The notes: generated by a model not told the origin, from the letters alone. Shown: positions 7,903 through 18,028, counted from the stretch's first letter. The stretch is DNA of 64,000 bases from Bacillus_BD sp963765265 (GCA_963765265.1 CAVXVN010000011.1:186001-250000); one strand, 5' to 3'. Translations and numbers: made by a program.

Positions 7903-10763
7903 ATGCCAAAACAAAATATATGGTAAAAATGGTTTTGGTGATGTTTCTTATTTTGGCAACGCCGTCTGTCTTTTTTGGATCCATTGGAGACAACCCATTA
8001 CTTGAGCGGGAAAATGCTACAAGGACCATTGCAGTGGTTAATGAAGATATAGGTGCGGACAAAGACAATCAGTCTCTCGATTTTGGAAATGAGATAGCCT
8101 CTATATTGAAGAAAGAATCAAATTATGAGTGGACTGTGATCAGTCGGAGTGTGGCTGATAACGGTTTAATACAGTCTAAATATGATGCGATCGTCTATAT
8201 TCCTTCGGATTTTTCAAAGAATATTATGTCGTATGAGAATCAGCAACCTGTAAAAGCCCAATTCCAATACAGGGTACAAGACCAATTAAACTCTTTAAAT
8301 AGAGAAAGAGTCCTACGTGAAATTCAAACGGCAACAAACCGTGTGAACGGGAAAATTTCAACTCTGTATTGGACCTATGTCTCACAGGACTTAGAAAATG
8401 TTCGATCCCAATTTGATGGGATTCTACAAAAAGAAATCGATTTTCAAAACGCAATGCTTGCATTCTATAAACCCAGTTCGAAAAGCCTTGCGGAAGAAAT
8501 AGAACAGCAGCGCAGCATGCTTGAAAGCATCCAAACCACTATGAAGATAGCCAGTGAATCTTCTGGTGATCGAGAGAATAGCCTAAATCAATTTGAGCAG
8601 AATCTTGAATCATTTGTTCAATTCGTTGAACAATACCAAGAGTATCAAAATGAACAACAATCATTGCTTCAAAAATTACAGGATGAGAACGTGGTAAGTA
8701 TTCAAGCATTGGCTGGTAATCAGGATCCCCTCTATTCAGACTCGATCGATTTTCTGAATCATGGTGGGCAGCAGATGACAAATAACTTACAGCTACTGGA
8801 ATCTCAGCTTCAGCAAAATAATGAAATGCTAGGTGAGTTGTCAACAATTAGGAAGACACAGGTTGAAAAACAAAAGAAAGAGCTTATCATTTTTTTAAAG
8901 GAACAGGAGAACAGTACACTTAATCAAATTCAGACTACGATCCTTTCTCAAAAGAATGAACTTTCTAAGAGAACACCACCAATTAATCCCAATGATGGTT
9001 CAAGTGCAAACGAGACACAGGCAGAAACTGCCACAAGTGCTATGTCAAAAACAAATACAAATACAGCAACGATTTCACCTTCACCAAGTATGGAAGAAGA
9101 AATGGCAGAACTGCAGGCTATCGCAAACGAAATGAATCAGGTGAAAGCATCCTTGGAATCTGTTGAAGGAACAGTAGCAAATCCTGAACAGGTCCTATCA
9201 GCCATTGCGAGCTTACCACAGTTAGCGGGACGGATTTTAAATGTGGAACAAAAGCTTTCTGTATTGGAATCAGGAGAAAATCCTCTTGGGAAAACTGTTG
9301 ATGAACTTCAAGCATTAAACAATGAACTATTAGAAAAAAATGAAACGTTAGTCTCGCAATATAATAAATTACTAGAAGAAAATAAAGAATTGCTTGATTC
9401 TATGAATCATTCTACTGATTTATCCAGTGTAGCCGATCTCATTAAGAATAAAGAACAGCAAATTTTAAACTTGGAAAACTTAGATCCATCTAGGAAAAAT
9501 CAATTGACCTCTGTTTTCAATGAAGATATTCACTATAAACATCCGATTAAGATGATGGAGTACTATTCTTCTCTTGTTCAGTTTGAAGGTAGCATAGAAA
9601 ACGCACTTGATCAAAATCAAGAAAAGATGGATGCTCTCTTGGAAAAGTTAAACCTCATTACTCAAGTGAATGAGCAGGAACAATTTGTTTGGGACACGTT
9701 AAGTTTGTCTATGCCGTATTCGCAAGAACAAATGACAGATTTAGAGAATCAATTTACATCTTTCTTAAATGAATACAGTCAGAAAGTAAATGCACAGCAA
9801 ACGGCAATCCAATCTGATTTATCCTTAGTAGAAAATAGTGCAATTGCGGTAATGGAACAAATGCAATCATTTACTGTAGACACTCCACTTTCTGCGAATG
9901 GTACGGATAGTGCCACTGTTCAGCTGAACCAACAGGGAATCAGCCAGGAATTGATGATGATGAACGATTTAGTCAATTCCATTGGGGAAAACCAGGACAA
10001 TGTCGTAGCTTATACAAACGAACTTCAGGCAAAAGCTCAAAATGTCCAGCAAGATGCCGACGCGCTGAATGCAAAGTGGGGCGCAAACGTAGATACAACC
10101 AAAATGTTAAGGAATGATATTTTTGATGTATTGGGCAATGGTTATGTGAATGGTCAAAAAAATGGACCTGTTTATGAGCAACTATCCACTCCGCTTCAAA
10201 TCAGTGGAGAAACCGCTGTAAAAGCAGAGGAAAATAAAATGCCTCCAGTAGTAGTAATGGCTATCATCTTGATAAGCGGACTTCTAATTGGTTACTTTAG
10301 TTACTATTTTAAAAATGCACCGTTGTTGGTGCATGGTTCCATGTTTATTTTATTAAACCTCATTGTTGGTCTGATTATCAGCGTGTTCGGTTTAAATATA
10401 TATTCTATGGGGGAAGAACGCGCCATCGAGTGGACGATTTTTACGATTCTCTTGCTAACTACTGTATCTGCAGTCGTACTGGTTGGTTTTAAACTGGGCA
10501 ACTTAGTGGGATGGATCGCGAGTGTGGGGCTGGTTATGTTTTTCATTGGTCCGTTCTTGACACTAACTGTACCAAACATAAATTATGAAGATCCAATGTC
10601 AAGAGTGTATATGTCAATTCTTTATGATGAAGGCATACTGTTCATTCCAGCCGTTATCACCTTACTTGGTATCATTGTAGTGCTCTCTATCATTCCATAT
10701 GGGGTAAGATCCTTGAAAAATCTTCGTACCCACAAAGATAAGGATCACACCAATGAAGCTTAA
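7899..10763 (+). CDS. yueB: T7SS membrane protein YueB/EsaA
   Basis: 954-residue protein with an N-terminal membrane helix (about residues 8-27), a large extracytoplasmic region rich in Gln/Glu coiled coil (about 130-760) and about five to six C-terminal helices (from about 780 to 940). This is the YueB/EsaA layout; in B. subtilis YueB is also the receptor of phage SPP1. The extracellular region spans the cell wall and is usually the most variable part. The start overlaps the yukBA stop by 4 nt and the 3' end overlaps yueC by 11 nt, indicating translational coupling. Confidence 0.92.
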   Translation: MNAKTKYMVKMVLVMFLILATPSVFFGSIGDNPLLERENATRTIAVVNEDIGADKDNQSLDFGNEIASILKKESNYEWTVISRSVADNGLIQSKYDAIVYIPSDFSKNIMSYENQQPVKAQFQYRVQDQLNSLNRERVLREIQTATNRVNGKISTLYWTYVSQDLENVRSQFDGILQKEIDFQNAMLAFYKPSSKSLAEEIEQQRSMLESIQTTMKIASESSGDRENSLNQFEQNLESFVQFVEQYQEYQNEQQSLLQKLQDENVVSIQALAGNQDPLYSDSIDFLNHGGQQMTNNLQLLESQLQQNNEMLGELSTIRKTQVEKQKKELIIFLKEQENSTLNQIQTTILSQKNELSKRTPPINPNDGSSANETQAETATSAMSKTNTNTATISPSPSMEEEMAELQAIANEMNQVKASLESVEGTVANPEQVLSAIASLPQLAGRILNVEQKLSVLESGENPLGKTVDELQALNNELLEKNETLVSQYNKLLEENKELLDSMNHSTDLSSVADLIKNKEQQILNLENLDPSRKNQLTSVFNEDIHYKHPIKMMEYYSSLVQFEGSIENALDQNQEKMDALLEKLNLITQVNEQEQFVWDTLSLSMPYSQEQMTDLENQFTSFLNEYSQKVNAQQTAIQSDLSLVENSAIAVMEQMQSFTVDTPLSANGTDSATVQLNQQGISQELMMMNDLVNSIGENQDNVVAYTNELQAKAQNVQQDADALNAKWGANVDTTKMLRNDIFDVLGNGYVNGQKNGPVYEQLSTPLQISGETAVKAEENKMPPVVVMAIILISGLLIGYFSYYFKNAPLLVHGSMFILLNLIVGLIISVFGLNIYSMGEERAIEWTIFTILLLTTVSAVVLVGFKLGNLVGWIASVGLVMFFIGPFLTLTVPNINYEDPMSRVYMSILYDEGILFIPAVITLLGIIVVLSIIPYGVRSLKNLRTHKDKDHTNEA

Positions 10764-11241
10764 AACACTTTTGAAGATCGTATTTCTGCTCCTGGTTTTT
10801 CTCATGATATTTGATAAGACAGCCGGGGCAACCCCTAATTTTCATCAACTGATGCCAAATAGTTACGAAGAAAACGAGTTTGAGGATAACAAAGAGTATC
10901 TGCATGAACAGTCACTCTTTGAAAATAAAGAGCCGATTCCGGAAGAACAAAAGGAACTTACTTTTACGAAGAAGAATGATGATCCTATCAAACAGATAAG
11001 TGAGCAGCTTTTTGCGGGAGATAGCAAAATGAATCATCCTGTTACGGTAAAAGCGGAACAACTGGGTCTTTTTTCCAATTTTGAAAAAGGAAGCCTTTAT
11101 CAGGAGGATTACTCTAAAAAACCAATGAAACAAAACAGTCAATTAATGATTCTCTACATTGGCTTGGTCATTCTAGCGATGGTCGTCATGCTTGTATTCC
11201 TCATCCCTAAAATGGCTCAAGGGAAGCAAACAACGAAATGA
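10753..11241 (+). CDS. yueC: T7SS membrane protein YueC/EssA
   Basis: 162 residues with an N-terminal hydrophobic signal or anchor (about 8-27), a charged polar middle and a C-terminal membrane helix (about 130-152, L-M-I-L-Y-I-G-L-V-I-L-A). Length, topology and position after yueB fit the YueC/EssA component of the Firmicutes secretion channel. The gene begins inside the 3' end of yueB. It is the last structural gene of the machinery before the cargo genes. Confidence 0.85.
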   Translation: MKLKTLLKIVFLLLVFLMIFDKTAGATPNFHQLMPNSYEENEFEDNKEYLHEQSLFENKEPIPEEQKELTFTKKNDDPIKQISEQLFAGDSKMNHPVTVKAEQLGLFSNFEKGSLYQEDYSKKPMKQNSQLMILYIGLVILAMVVMLVFLIPKMAQGKQTTK

Positions 11242-11358
11242 CAAGCAGGGTTTTATTGTTTTCATTTCGTTCAAACAAAGGAGAATCAATGCCACTAGCC
11301 GCTAGAGGTATGCAACAAAACGATTAAGGATTCCATTCAAATAACGCGGGGTGACAAA

Positions 11359-11741
11359 GTGGAGGATAATTCTCATTTAATAAATCAGCTGTATCGAGAT
11401 ATTTCCGTTTTAAGTGATGAGATCAGTAAAAATAATGAAATTTTAAGACGCCTTAGAAAGTGCTCAAAGAGATCGCTTCAAGCCAGGAGGAATTCATGTC
11501 GAATAAAAAGTATATCAACGAGCCTGAACTGACTCCAACGGCCTGGGCTGGAAAACATGCCAATAAATTTAACGATATCCGCAAAGAAATTGAAGAGAAT
11601 TATTTGAGAATTGGCAACAGTGAAATTGAAGGGATGTTAAACAATATTGAAACGCAAATAGCTCATTATGAAGGAGCAAATCAATCTCTTTCAAGCACCA
11701 TTTCTTCAAAACGTGATCAGATATCACAATTAAGTAATTAA
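11359..11741 (+). CDS. DUF5082-type T7SS accessory protein (YwqH-like), frameshifted
   Basis: The protein is split between two frames. A GTG at 11359 (GGGGTG upstream) opens the first part, MEDNSHLINQLYRDISVLSD to about 11455. The second part continues from about 11460 with K-E-I-A-S-S-Q-E-E-F and a typical E-P-E-L-T-P-x-A-W-x-G-K segment to 11741. One missing base near 11455 explains the split; joined, the product is about 127 residues. In B. subtilis the related ywqH precedes the DUF5344 gene ywqI and the LXG toxin gene ywqJ, the same order as here. These small helical proteins are thought to help LXG toxins be exported. Confidence 0.75.
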
Positions 11742-11767
11742 AACGCCAACATTATTGAGGTGGAAAA

Positions 11768-12037
11768 ATGACTGAAATTAAATTAATTCAAAGTGAAGTG
11801 GAAAATGCCCTAGGCGAATTAAAGAGTAAGGCAGAGAGTTTCGATACGAGCAACCCGTCAATTACATTTCCGGAAAGCCGCTTGGACTTGCTTTCTGAAA
11901 TCATCAAAATTGAACAGAATTACTATACAATCATTAACCAATATAAAAATTTACTAATCAAAACAGAACAAGATATGAGAACGTTAATTGAACAGCTCGC
12001 TGAAAAAGATAAAGAGCTCTCCCAAAAAATGAATTAA
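11768..12037 (+). CDS. DUF5344 family T7SS accessory protein (YwqI-like)
   Basis: 89-residue, fully helical, charged protein matching YwqI/DUF5344 in size, in composition and in its place between the DUF5082 gene and the LXG toxin gene. Small helical partners of this kind bind the LXG domain and form the export-competent complex. A GAGGTGG site precedes the ATG. It is 13 bp upstream of the toxin gene, so the products are probably made together. Confidence 0.82.
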   Translation: MTEIKLIQSEVENALGELKSKAESFDTSNPSITFPESRLDLLSEIIKIEQNYYTIINQYKNLLIKTEQDMRTLIEQLAEKDKELSQKMN

Positions 12038-12050
12038 TGGAGTGAGATAG

Positions 12051-13626
12051 ATGAAAGTGATTAAAGTTTCCGAAATCATTCCGGAATTAGATGGGTCTAT
12101 CAAAAAGAAAGAAGCTGAAAAGGATCAAATAGAGGACTTACGTGCTTCAATCAATAACTTGATCAATTTGGATGATGCATTAAAAGGAAATGGCGCCGAG
12201 GCAATCAAGGAACACCTTACCGTTCTGCATATTCCCGCAGTCTTGCTGTTAAACCAGTTTATAAGTGAGTATGTAGAAAGATTACAGCAAGTAAAAACCT
12301 TGATAAATGACTATGAAGATGAAAGCGGCCTTGTCAGACAGAACTTTGTAGAACAAGAGGCAAAGACAGGAATTGAGAGCATCGAACAAATGTCAGAGAA
12401 CACGATTAATGACATTAATCAGGAATTTGTGGAGGTTAGTGACATTGTTGGAGGTTCTGCCATCTCCTTATTCTATTTACAGCAAAAATTTGAAAAAGCA
12501 AAACGTCATATAAAGAAAACCACAGATGGTTTAGAAGAGTTAGATACTGATAGTTTAAAAATCTTAAAAGAGTCCTCAGAAAGTCTTACGAGTATTTCTG
12601 ACTTTATCAATAAAATTGAATCCTGGGCGATAAATGGTGCAACACTTGATGAAAGTACAATTAAAGAGATTGAAGAGTACTTTGCTGAGAATGATACAAT
12701 CGGTAAGCTCATTGATTCTGCCATGGAGCTTGCTATAAAAGAAGGGGATTCCACCTTAATGGGAAATGTGGCAGACTGGCTGGATAAAATAGGGAAGCTT
12801 AATGGAGGGATGGAGGCTGTAAAAGGTACTTTAGCAGCAACGATCTTATTAAGCAAAAGGCTAGTGCTTGTGAAAGATGGTTCTGGAAACTTTAAGGTTA
12901 GGGCCCATCCTGACTGGCTAAAAAAGAACGGGGTTTATGGTTCGAAACTTGCTGATACAATCCATAATATTTTAAAAAAAGGAAGTGCCAGCGAGTTATA
13001 ACGGAATTAAGAATTATTTTTCCAAATACCAGAATTCACCTAGCAGACTGTTAAGGAGCCTTGTTGGTGGTCTTAAACCGGGGACAAATGCGAAAAGCTA
13101 TCTTAAAGTGCTGGAGCATCAGCATCCTTATTTAAAATTTAATGACGCGTATGCTAAAGCTTATAAAAAAGCTCCTATTGATGTTAAGGCGACACTAGGA
13201 CAGCTTACTGATAAACGGGCTTTGACGGCAATTGCTAAAAAAATTCCTTATGCAGGTATCCTGTTTTCAGTAGGAACCAATGCGGGAGAATTTGTCAGTG
13301 ATAACAATAAATATAAATCTAATTGGGAAAAGACTGGGAGAGCAGCAGCCGGAATCGGGATGGATATTGGGGTTGCGGGTCTTACTACAGGCGGAGCTGC
13401 GATAGGAACGATGATATTTCCTGGGCCCGGAACTCTCATTGGAGGGGCTATCGGGGCAACAATCGGGATCGTTGGCTCAATTGCATTTGAAGACAATATT
13501 AAAGATATCGGAGAGAAAGCTGGGAAATGGGCAGAGGAAAGAATTGAAGACCTTGGCGAGGTTGGTAAAAATATAGGTGAGGCAATATCAGGTGCCGGAA
13601 GTTTTGTGGCCGGTTTGTTTAAATAA
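12051..13626 (+). CDS. LXG-domain polymorphic toxin with glycine-zipper C-terminus, frameshifted at an A7 run
   Basis: The first frame (12051-13001) encodes the LXG export domain: long helices starting MKVIKVSEIIPELDGSIKKK with the L-x-G-type segment near L-K-G-N-G-A-E-A-I-K-E-H. The second (to 13626) continues the protein one frame later. Deleting one A of the 12974-12980 run joins them as ...ILKKEVPASYNG..., giving about 524 residues. The C-terminal part has a Gly/Ala-rich segment (13340-13490) of two helices with G-x-x-x-G repeats, like glycine-zipper membrane toxins. This resembles streptococcal pore-forming LXG toxins, so membrane depolarisation is the likely activity (inference). No nuclease or deaminase motif is visible. 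Confidence 0.8.
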
Positions 13627-13651
13627 TAACGATAGGGAGAGAGGGAAAATA

Positions 13652-14450
13652 ATGGAAACTGCGGGGATATCTTTAACTACTAACGAATTGGCATCTGTGC
13701 TTGCACTATGCGGTTATGAAAGCATGGCAAGCCAAATCCTTAACAGTTTAGATCTTAATAGAGAAACGGGAGAGTTTGACCGTTTTATAGAGGATACCGA
13801 GCTCTCTCTAAAATCAAAAGGACTATTAGACGAAAGCAGAAGTTCAACTCTTGCAGCGGGATTGGAAGATCTTTTGCACGTTCTTGTTCAGTCTAAGAGA
13901 AAAGCTAGATGCATAATAAAAGACAGGGTTCTATTTATTCATTTTACAAAAGGTGAAACGAGGACCCTTCTCCAGGAAATAAGAAATAATACTCATTTTT
14001 TCTCGATCTTTTTCAATGGAAAAGGAATCGAGCCCCTTTTATTGAATCATTATGAGTTAGAGGGAAAACGAGAACAACCTGTAGACAATTTGTCAACATT
14101 GCAGCTTTCAGAGTCTATTTATGATGGGCTTCATCATATGGAGCCGGATGTTTTAGATACGATGATTAACGATGAAAGAGTAGAAGGTCTTCTGAAGCAG
14201 TTCTTATCTGATTTCAAAGATAATCGAACAGGAATTTGCTAATGTATCTCTGATGGAGATGGATTATGTAAAGGATTATATGGAGATGAAACAAGTCATC
14301 TTCCTGCTGCCAAGTGCGAATTTTGTTTGGCATCTTGATTATGATAGAATTCAAGAAAAAGAGGTTTTTGTTATTCCGTCTAGTGTCGAAGAGTATAGCA
14401 AAAGATTAAGCGATGCTATCGTTCTTTTCTTTGAGGAGTCAAAGTATTGA
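13652..14450 (+). CDS. T7SS cargo-associated protein A (possible chaperone or immunity), frameshifted
   Basis: No family was recognised with certainty. The frame from ATG 13652 (AGGGAGAGAGGG upstream) runs to 14242; the remainder lies one frame later to 14450, and one extra base near 14225 explains the break. Joined, it is about 265 residues, soluble and mixed alpha/beta. The reason for joining is the paralogue at 14884: both begin with a helical L-T/S-x-x-E/D-L segment, share Y-D-G/S-L-H then F-L-x-D-F-K, and end with F-V-W-H-L-D-Y-D versus Y-I-W-H-I-N-Y-D. The position next to the toxin suggests a specific partner, either immunity or an EspG-like export chaperone (inference). Confidence 0.6.
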
Positions 14451-14464
14451 AAGGTAATCAATCT

Positions 14465-14836
14465 ATGATAAAAATTATTAGCTTAGCATTGGCTGTTGGT
14501 TATGGACATTTGTTGCTTTACTTCTGAAAGGAGTTGATATTCCCATTCCGAGTTCTTATATTTAGTTGGATGAGGAGACAAATGCGATTTTTGCTTTCTT
14601 TTCAATATTTGTTCAGCGTCTTGTCATCCTTTTATATGAAGTAAATGTGTTTGAAGAACCGAAGAGCATTCCTGAGGGTATTTCTTTAAGTATATTGCTA
14701 TCTCACATCTGGTGTAAATTATTATGTTCAGAATGTGTTAAACCGGCTTCCTTTTATTTTGAATAAATTAGGTAGTGTACTCTTTTTTGTTTTATTTTTT
14801 GTGACAGGATTATGTGTGATGGGTATTTTTAATTAA
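14465..14836 (+). pseudogene. Degraded small membrane protein after cargo protein A
   Basis: Hydrophobic stretches are readable in three frames: M-I-K-I-I-S-L-A-L-A-V then W-L-W-T-F-V-A-L-L-L, a middle segment (14566-14766) with I-F-A-F-F-S-I-F-V-Q-R-L-V-I-L-L, and a final L-F-F-V-L-F-F-V-T-G-L-C-V-M-G-I-F-N ending at 14836. Together they look like a three-helix membrane protein with at least two frameshifts. It holds the same position relative to protein A as the small membrane protein at 15669 does to protein B. An immunity protein for a membrane-active toxin is plausible but unproven. Confidence 0.45.
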
Positions 14837-14883
14837 TTGATGCCACTTAATAATCTATTAAGCTAGTTGGAGGAGAAACGGAT

Positions 14884-15756
14884 ATGGAACAAGGCCAAAG
14901 GATTCGTATTTCTGCACATGACCTTATAGCAGTTCTTGCTCATTCAGGATCAGTAAAAAGAGCAAAGGAATTTGCCAAAGAAAGTAATTTCTCAAAAAAA
15001 GAAATCGATCAACTGATCGAAACTCCTCAAGTCATAATGAATCAAGAAGAGGATTCAGAACATCAGTTAGCCCTGTTAAAAAGCTTAGGAAACCATATTT
15101 TACATACAAACAAGGTGATACGATTTGAAAATAGAAATAAGCGATTGTTCATCTACCCGTATGAAGGATCAGAGGTTCTTTTAGAATATATCCACGGCGA
15201 TCAGCATACATTTTCTAAGTTTAAGAATTTATTAGGTTTAGGTGAAGTCGTTTGTGATTTTTACGGAATGGATTATACAATACAAGAAGACCCAATAAAA
15301 ATTAATATCGAACTATCAAATGATTTATACGATTCGCTTCATAACATAAAATCCTCAAAATTAGACGAAATGATTGAAGATATAAAATACGAACCAAAAA
15401 TTCGTGAATTCTTAAACGATTTTAAATGGAATAACCAGCAGGTTAGCCAGATTACTTTTAAGAGCAGAAAAACAAAAAACAGTAACATGAAAGTCGATTT
15501 GGCCATGTTTTTTGTTCCAGGGAAAGATTATATTTGGCATATTAACTATGATGAATCTGACAAAAATCAACTATTTTTAATGAGTAATAGTGTCAGCCAA
15601 TATTTTAATGTTTTCGAAAAAATAATGGAGAGCTTCTATTTATTGATCGTCCCCAGCAAGTTAAAACCATGCCAGGTAAAAAAGAGAATAAGGATAAAGA
15701 GGCCGCGAAATTTTCTTTTAAAAGAGGGTTTACATTTTTTTGGCAGGGTAACTTAG
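14884..15756 (+). CDS. T7SS cargo-associated protein B, paralogue of protein A
   Basis: 290-residue frame; the first 255 or so residues align with the reconstructed protein at 13652-14450 (shared L-Y-D-S-L-H, F-L-N-D-F-K-W, Y-I-W-H-I-N-Y-D and V-S-Q-Y-F segments). The last 35 residues are Lys/Arg-rich and overlap the next frame, suggesting the real frame changes near 15638 and the natural end is different. Start ATG 14884 follows GGAGGAGAAACG. No known domain was recognised. Tandem duplication of toxin partner genes is common where several toxin variants are countered. Confidence 0.6.
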   Translation: MEQGQRIRISAHDLIAVLAHSGSVKRAKEFAKESNFSKKEIDQLIETPQVIMNQEEDSEHQLALLKSLGNHILHTNKVIRFENRNKRLFIYPYEGSEVLLEYIHGDQHTFSKFKNLLGLGEVVCDFYGMDYTIQEDPIKINIELSNDLYDSLHNIKSSKLDEMIEDIKYEPKIREFLNDFKWNNQQVSQITFKSRKTKNSNMKVDLAMFFVPGKDYIWHINYDESDKNQLFLMSNSVSQYFNVFEKIMESFYLLIVPSKLKPCQVKKRIRIKRPRNFLLKEGLHFFGRVT

Positions 15757-15890
15757 TCTTATTAATTGTTCTCCTATTTTTCTTTATAAACAAGTCAAGT
15801 TGGGGTGAACAAGGTGGATTTGGTGGTTCTCTTAATTACCTTATTATCGGAATTTGTTATTTGGTTATGTTCATTCTTTGCCTGTTTTAA
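15669..15890 (+). CDS. Small membrane protein after cargo protein B
   Basis: 73 residues: a charged N-terminus (MPGKKENKDKEAAKF), then two hydrophobic helices (about 23-40, L-V-L-L-I-V-L-L-F-F-F-I, and 54-73). No good ribosome binding site precedes ATG 15669, and the reading frame is open upstream, reading F-I-D-R-P-Q-Q-V-K-T. It could therefore be the C-terminal part of protein B after a frameshift rather than a separate gene. If separate, it is a candidate membrane immunity protein. Confidence 0.5.
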   Translation: MPGKKENKDKEAAKFSFKRGFTFFWQGNLVLLIVLLFFFINKSSWGEQGGFGGSLNYLIIGICYLVMFILCLF

Positions 15891-16000
15891 AAAAAGGGAA
15901 GACTCTCCTGCAGCAAAGAGAGTTTAAGTTTACAGGATATTGACTGGTAAAGGAAGATTGCGCTTAAAAGAGCAGTCTAAAAATGATAATAAAATGATAA

Positions 16001-16030
16001 CCCCGAAATTCGTAGCTTTCGGGGTTTTTT
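16001..16030 (+). terminator. Rho-independent terminator closing the T7SS cargo region
   Basis: Perfect stem CCCCGAAA (16001-16008) and TTTCGGGG (16017-16024), 8-nt loop, then TTTTTT. It lies just after the last cargo gene and faces the convergent purF gene. Confidence 0.9.
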
Positions 16031-16139
16031 ATATTTAAGGAAACGAATGGTAAGGAAGATAGCATCAAGGAAAGAATGATGTACATTGAAACTGTTTTAC
16101 AAATAAATACTTATGTATATCCAATTAAATGATATTATT

Positions 16140-17514
16140 TCAAGTACAGTTTGGTTGGATAGCCCCACTAAAACAGGCGATACAGCGACTGCTTGTTTCG
16201 GCAAGATCGACATCCACCGCTTCTAATAATCCTTCCGTACTTAAAAAGGCTAATGAATCGGCACCAATCACTTCTCCCATTGCTTTTTCATGTTCATGTT
16301 TATTGGCAAAGAGTTCCTCTTTTGTTGGCATATCGACACCATAAAAGCAAGGATTTTTAACCATCGGTGAACTAATTCGTACATGAACCTCCTTAGCACC
16401 TGCTTGTCGAATTAATTGGACAATTCGCTTACTTGTTGTTCCGCGAACAATCGAATCATCAACTAATACGACTCTTTTTCCTTCGAGAATTTCTTGTACT
16501 GCACTTAATTTTAAGCGAACGGCCAAATCACGTAATTCTTGAGTAGGCTCAATAAATGAACGACCGGCATATGGGTTTTTAATGATTCCCAGTTCATAAG
16601 GAATTCCTGATTGTTGGGAAAAACCAATCGCGGCAGGTACGCTCGATTCTGGAACAGCAACGACAACATCTGCCTCTGTTGGATGTTCTTTTGCCAAAAT
16701 TTGTCCTAATTCCTTCCGAATGGATAAAATACTTCTTCCTTGAATCACACTATCCGCACGAGCAAAATAAACAAATTCAAATGAACAAAGGGAAACTTCC
16801 CCTTTATCAGCAAATCGTCCAGTTTGAATCCCGTTTTCGTCAATCAACAGCCATTCACCAGGTTCAACATCTCTCCAGAACGTTGCATCAACCGTATTTA
16901 AAGCACATGTTTCTGAGGCAACAACAATCGCTTCGCCGATTTTCCCGAGACTTAATGGACGTAATCCATGGCGGTCTAAGGCAATGAACATTTGTTTTTC
17001 AGTCATAATCACTAATGCAAAGGAACCGTCAATTCGTGTCATAACATCAGGTGCCGCTTCTGCAAAATGTTGTTTACTGAGAGCGAGCGATGAGGTGCGC
17101 AATAATTTCTGTATCCGTCGTTGTTTGAAAGATACTACCTTGCTGCTGCAAGACATCTCGTTCAATCCTTGCATTGACGAGGTTCCCATTATGAGCAACG
17201 GCTAAATTGCCTTTACTATATTGAAAAATGAGGGGTTGAGCGTTTTGCAATAAACTTGCACCAGAAGTAGAATATCGTACATGCCCAATTGCCATATGAC
17301 CCTTTAATCCGTTAAGCGTGTCACGTGAAAATACTTGAGTGACTAATCCCATTCCCCTGTGATGTCTAAATGTTTTCCCATCACTTGCCACAATTCCTGC
17401 ACTCTCTTGACCACGATGCTGAAGTGCATGGAGTCCATAGTAAGTTAGCTCAGCTGCATTTGGATGATTAAAAATCCCAAATACGCCGCATTTCTCCTTC
17501 ATATCTGAATCCAT
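16140..17514 (-). pseudogene. purF: Amidophosphoribosyltransferase PurF, frameshifted
   Basis: First step of purine synthesis (PRPP plus glutamine to phosphoribosylamine). The N-terminal glutaminase part starts M-D-S-D-M-K-E-K-C-G-V-F-G-I: Cys9 is the nucleophile exposed after propeptide removal. The C-terminal part has the PRPP loop V-V-L-V-D-D-S-I-V-R-G-T-T and the Fe-S cysteines (E-T-C-A-L-N-T, N-P-C-F-Y-G, S-R-C-I-A-C-F). Start at 17514 is supported by AGGAGG; an upstream ATG at 17544 is less likely. One extra base near 17080 (after H-L-I-A-R-S) breaks the frame. Unusually it stands alone, without other pur genes. Confidence 0.88.
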
Positions 17515-17774
17515 TGTTCTTTTCCTCCTGTTCATCGATCTCATCTTATTAGTTTTTGCGAAAGAATGATTTCTATCCTTGAGATTGGTTGCAGTGTCTC
17601 ATTTTAGTATAGCCTCCTCTTTGGTTTATTTGTGAATAAAGATTAAAAAAATGATCCTATAAAACATGTGGTTTTTTGTGTCTTGTTTGATAGAAAGTCT
17701 CATTTCTGCATAACCTAGCATTTGTTCATCATTAAGATCCACAAACAAATGAAAACTAGAAAGGGGATTTTAAA

Positions 17775-18028
17775 TTGACAGATTATGGAATGGGTCATCT
17801 AGTAACCGAAACTCAAAAAGTAGAACCTCAGGTAGTCATGAATTCAGGGAGTTCAGTAACAGCAAGTCCAAGGTAAAGCCTAAGGTTGTGATAAATCCAG
17901 AATTCCAAGTCCAGAACAACATAATACTCATGTTCATGGACTTAACCATGTGGCTAAAGCACAAAAGCAGATATCATCGCAAGAAACAGTCGGTGTACGA
18001 ACACAAGAAGAGAATTCTCCTGAGTGAA
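17775..18028 (+). pseudogene. Frameshifted small protein of unknown function
   Basis: A TTG start after GAAAGGGG opens a short frame (L-T-D-Y-G-M-G-H-L-V-T-E-T-Q-K-V) that stops at about 17876. Continuations in the other frames remain protein-like: K-V-V-I-N-P-E-F-Q-V-Q, then N-T-H-V-H-G-L-N-H-V-A-K-A-Q-K-Q ending at 18028. Joined it would be about 83 polar residues. I do not recognise the family; the polar His/Gln/Val composition would fit a small spore or coat-associated protein, but this is a guess. Confidence 0.35.
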
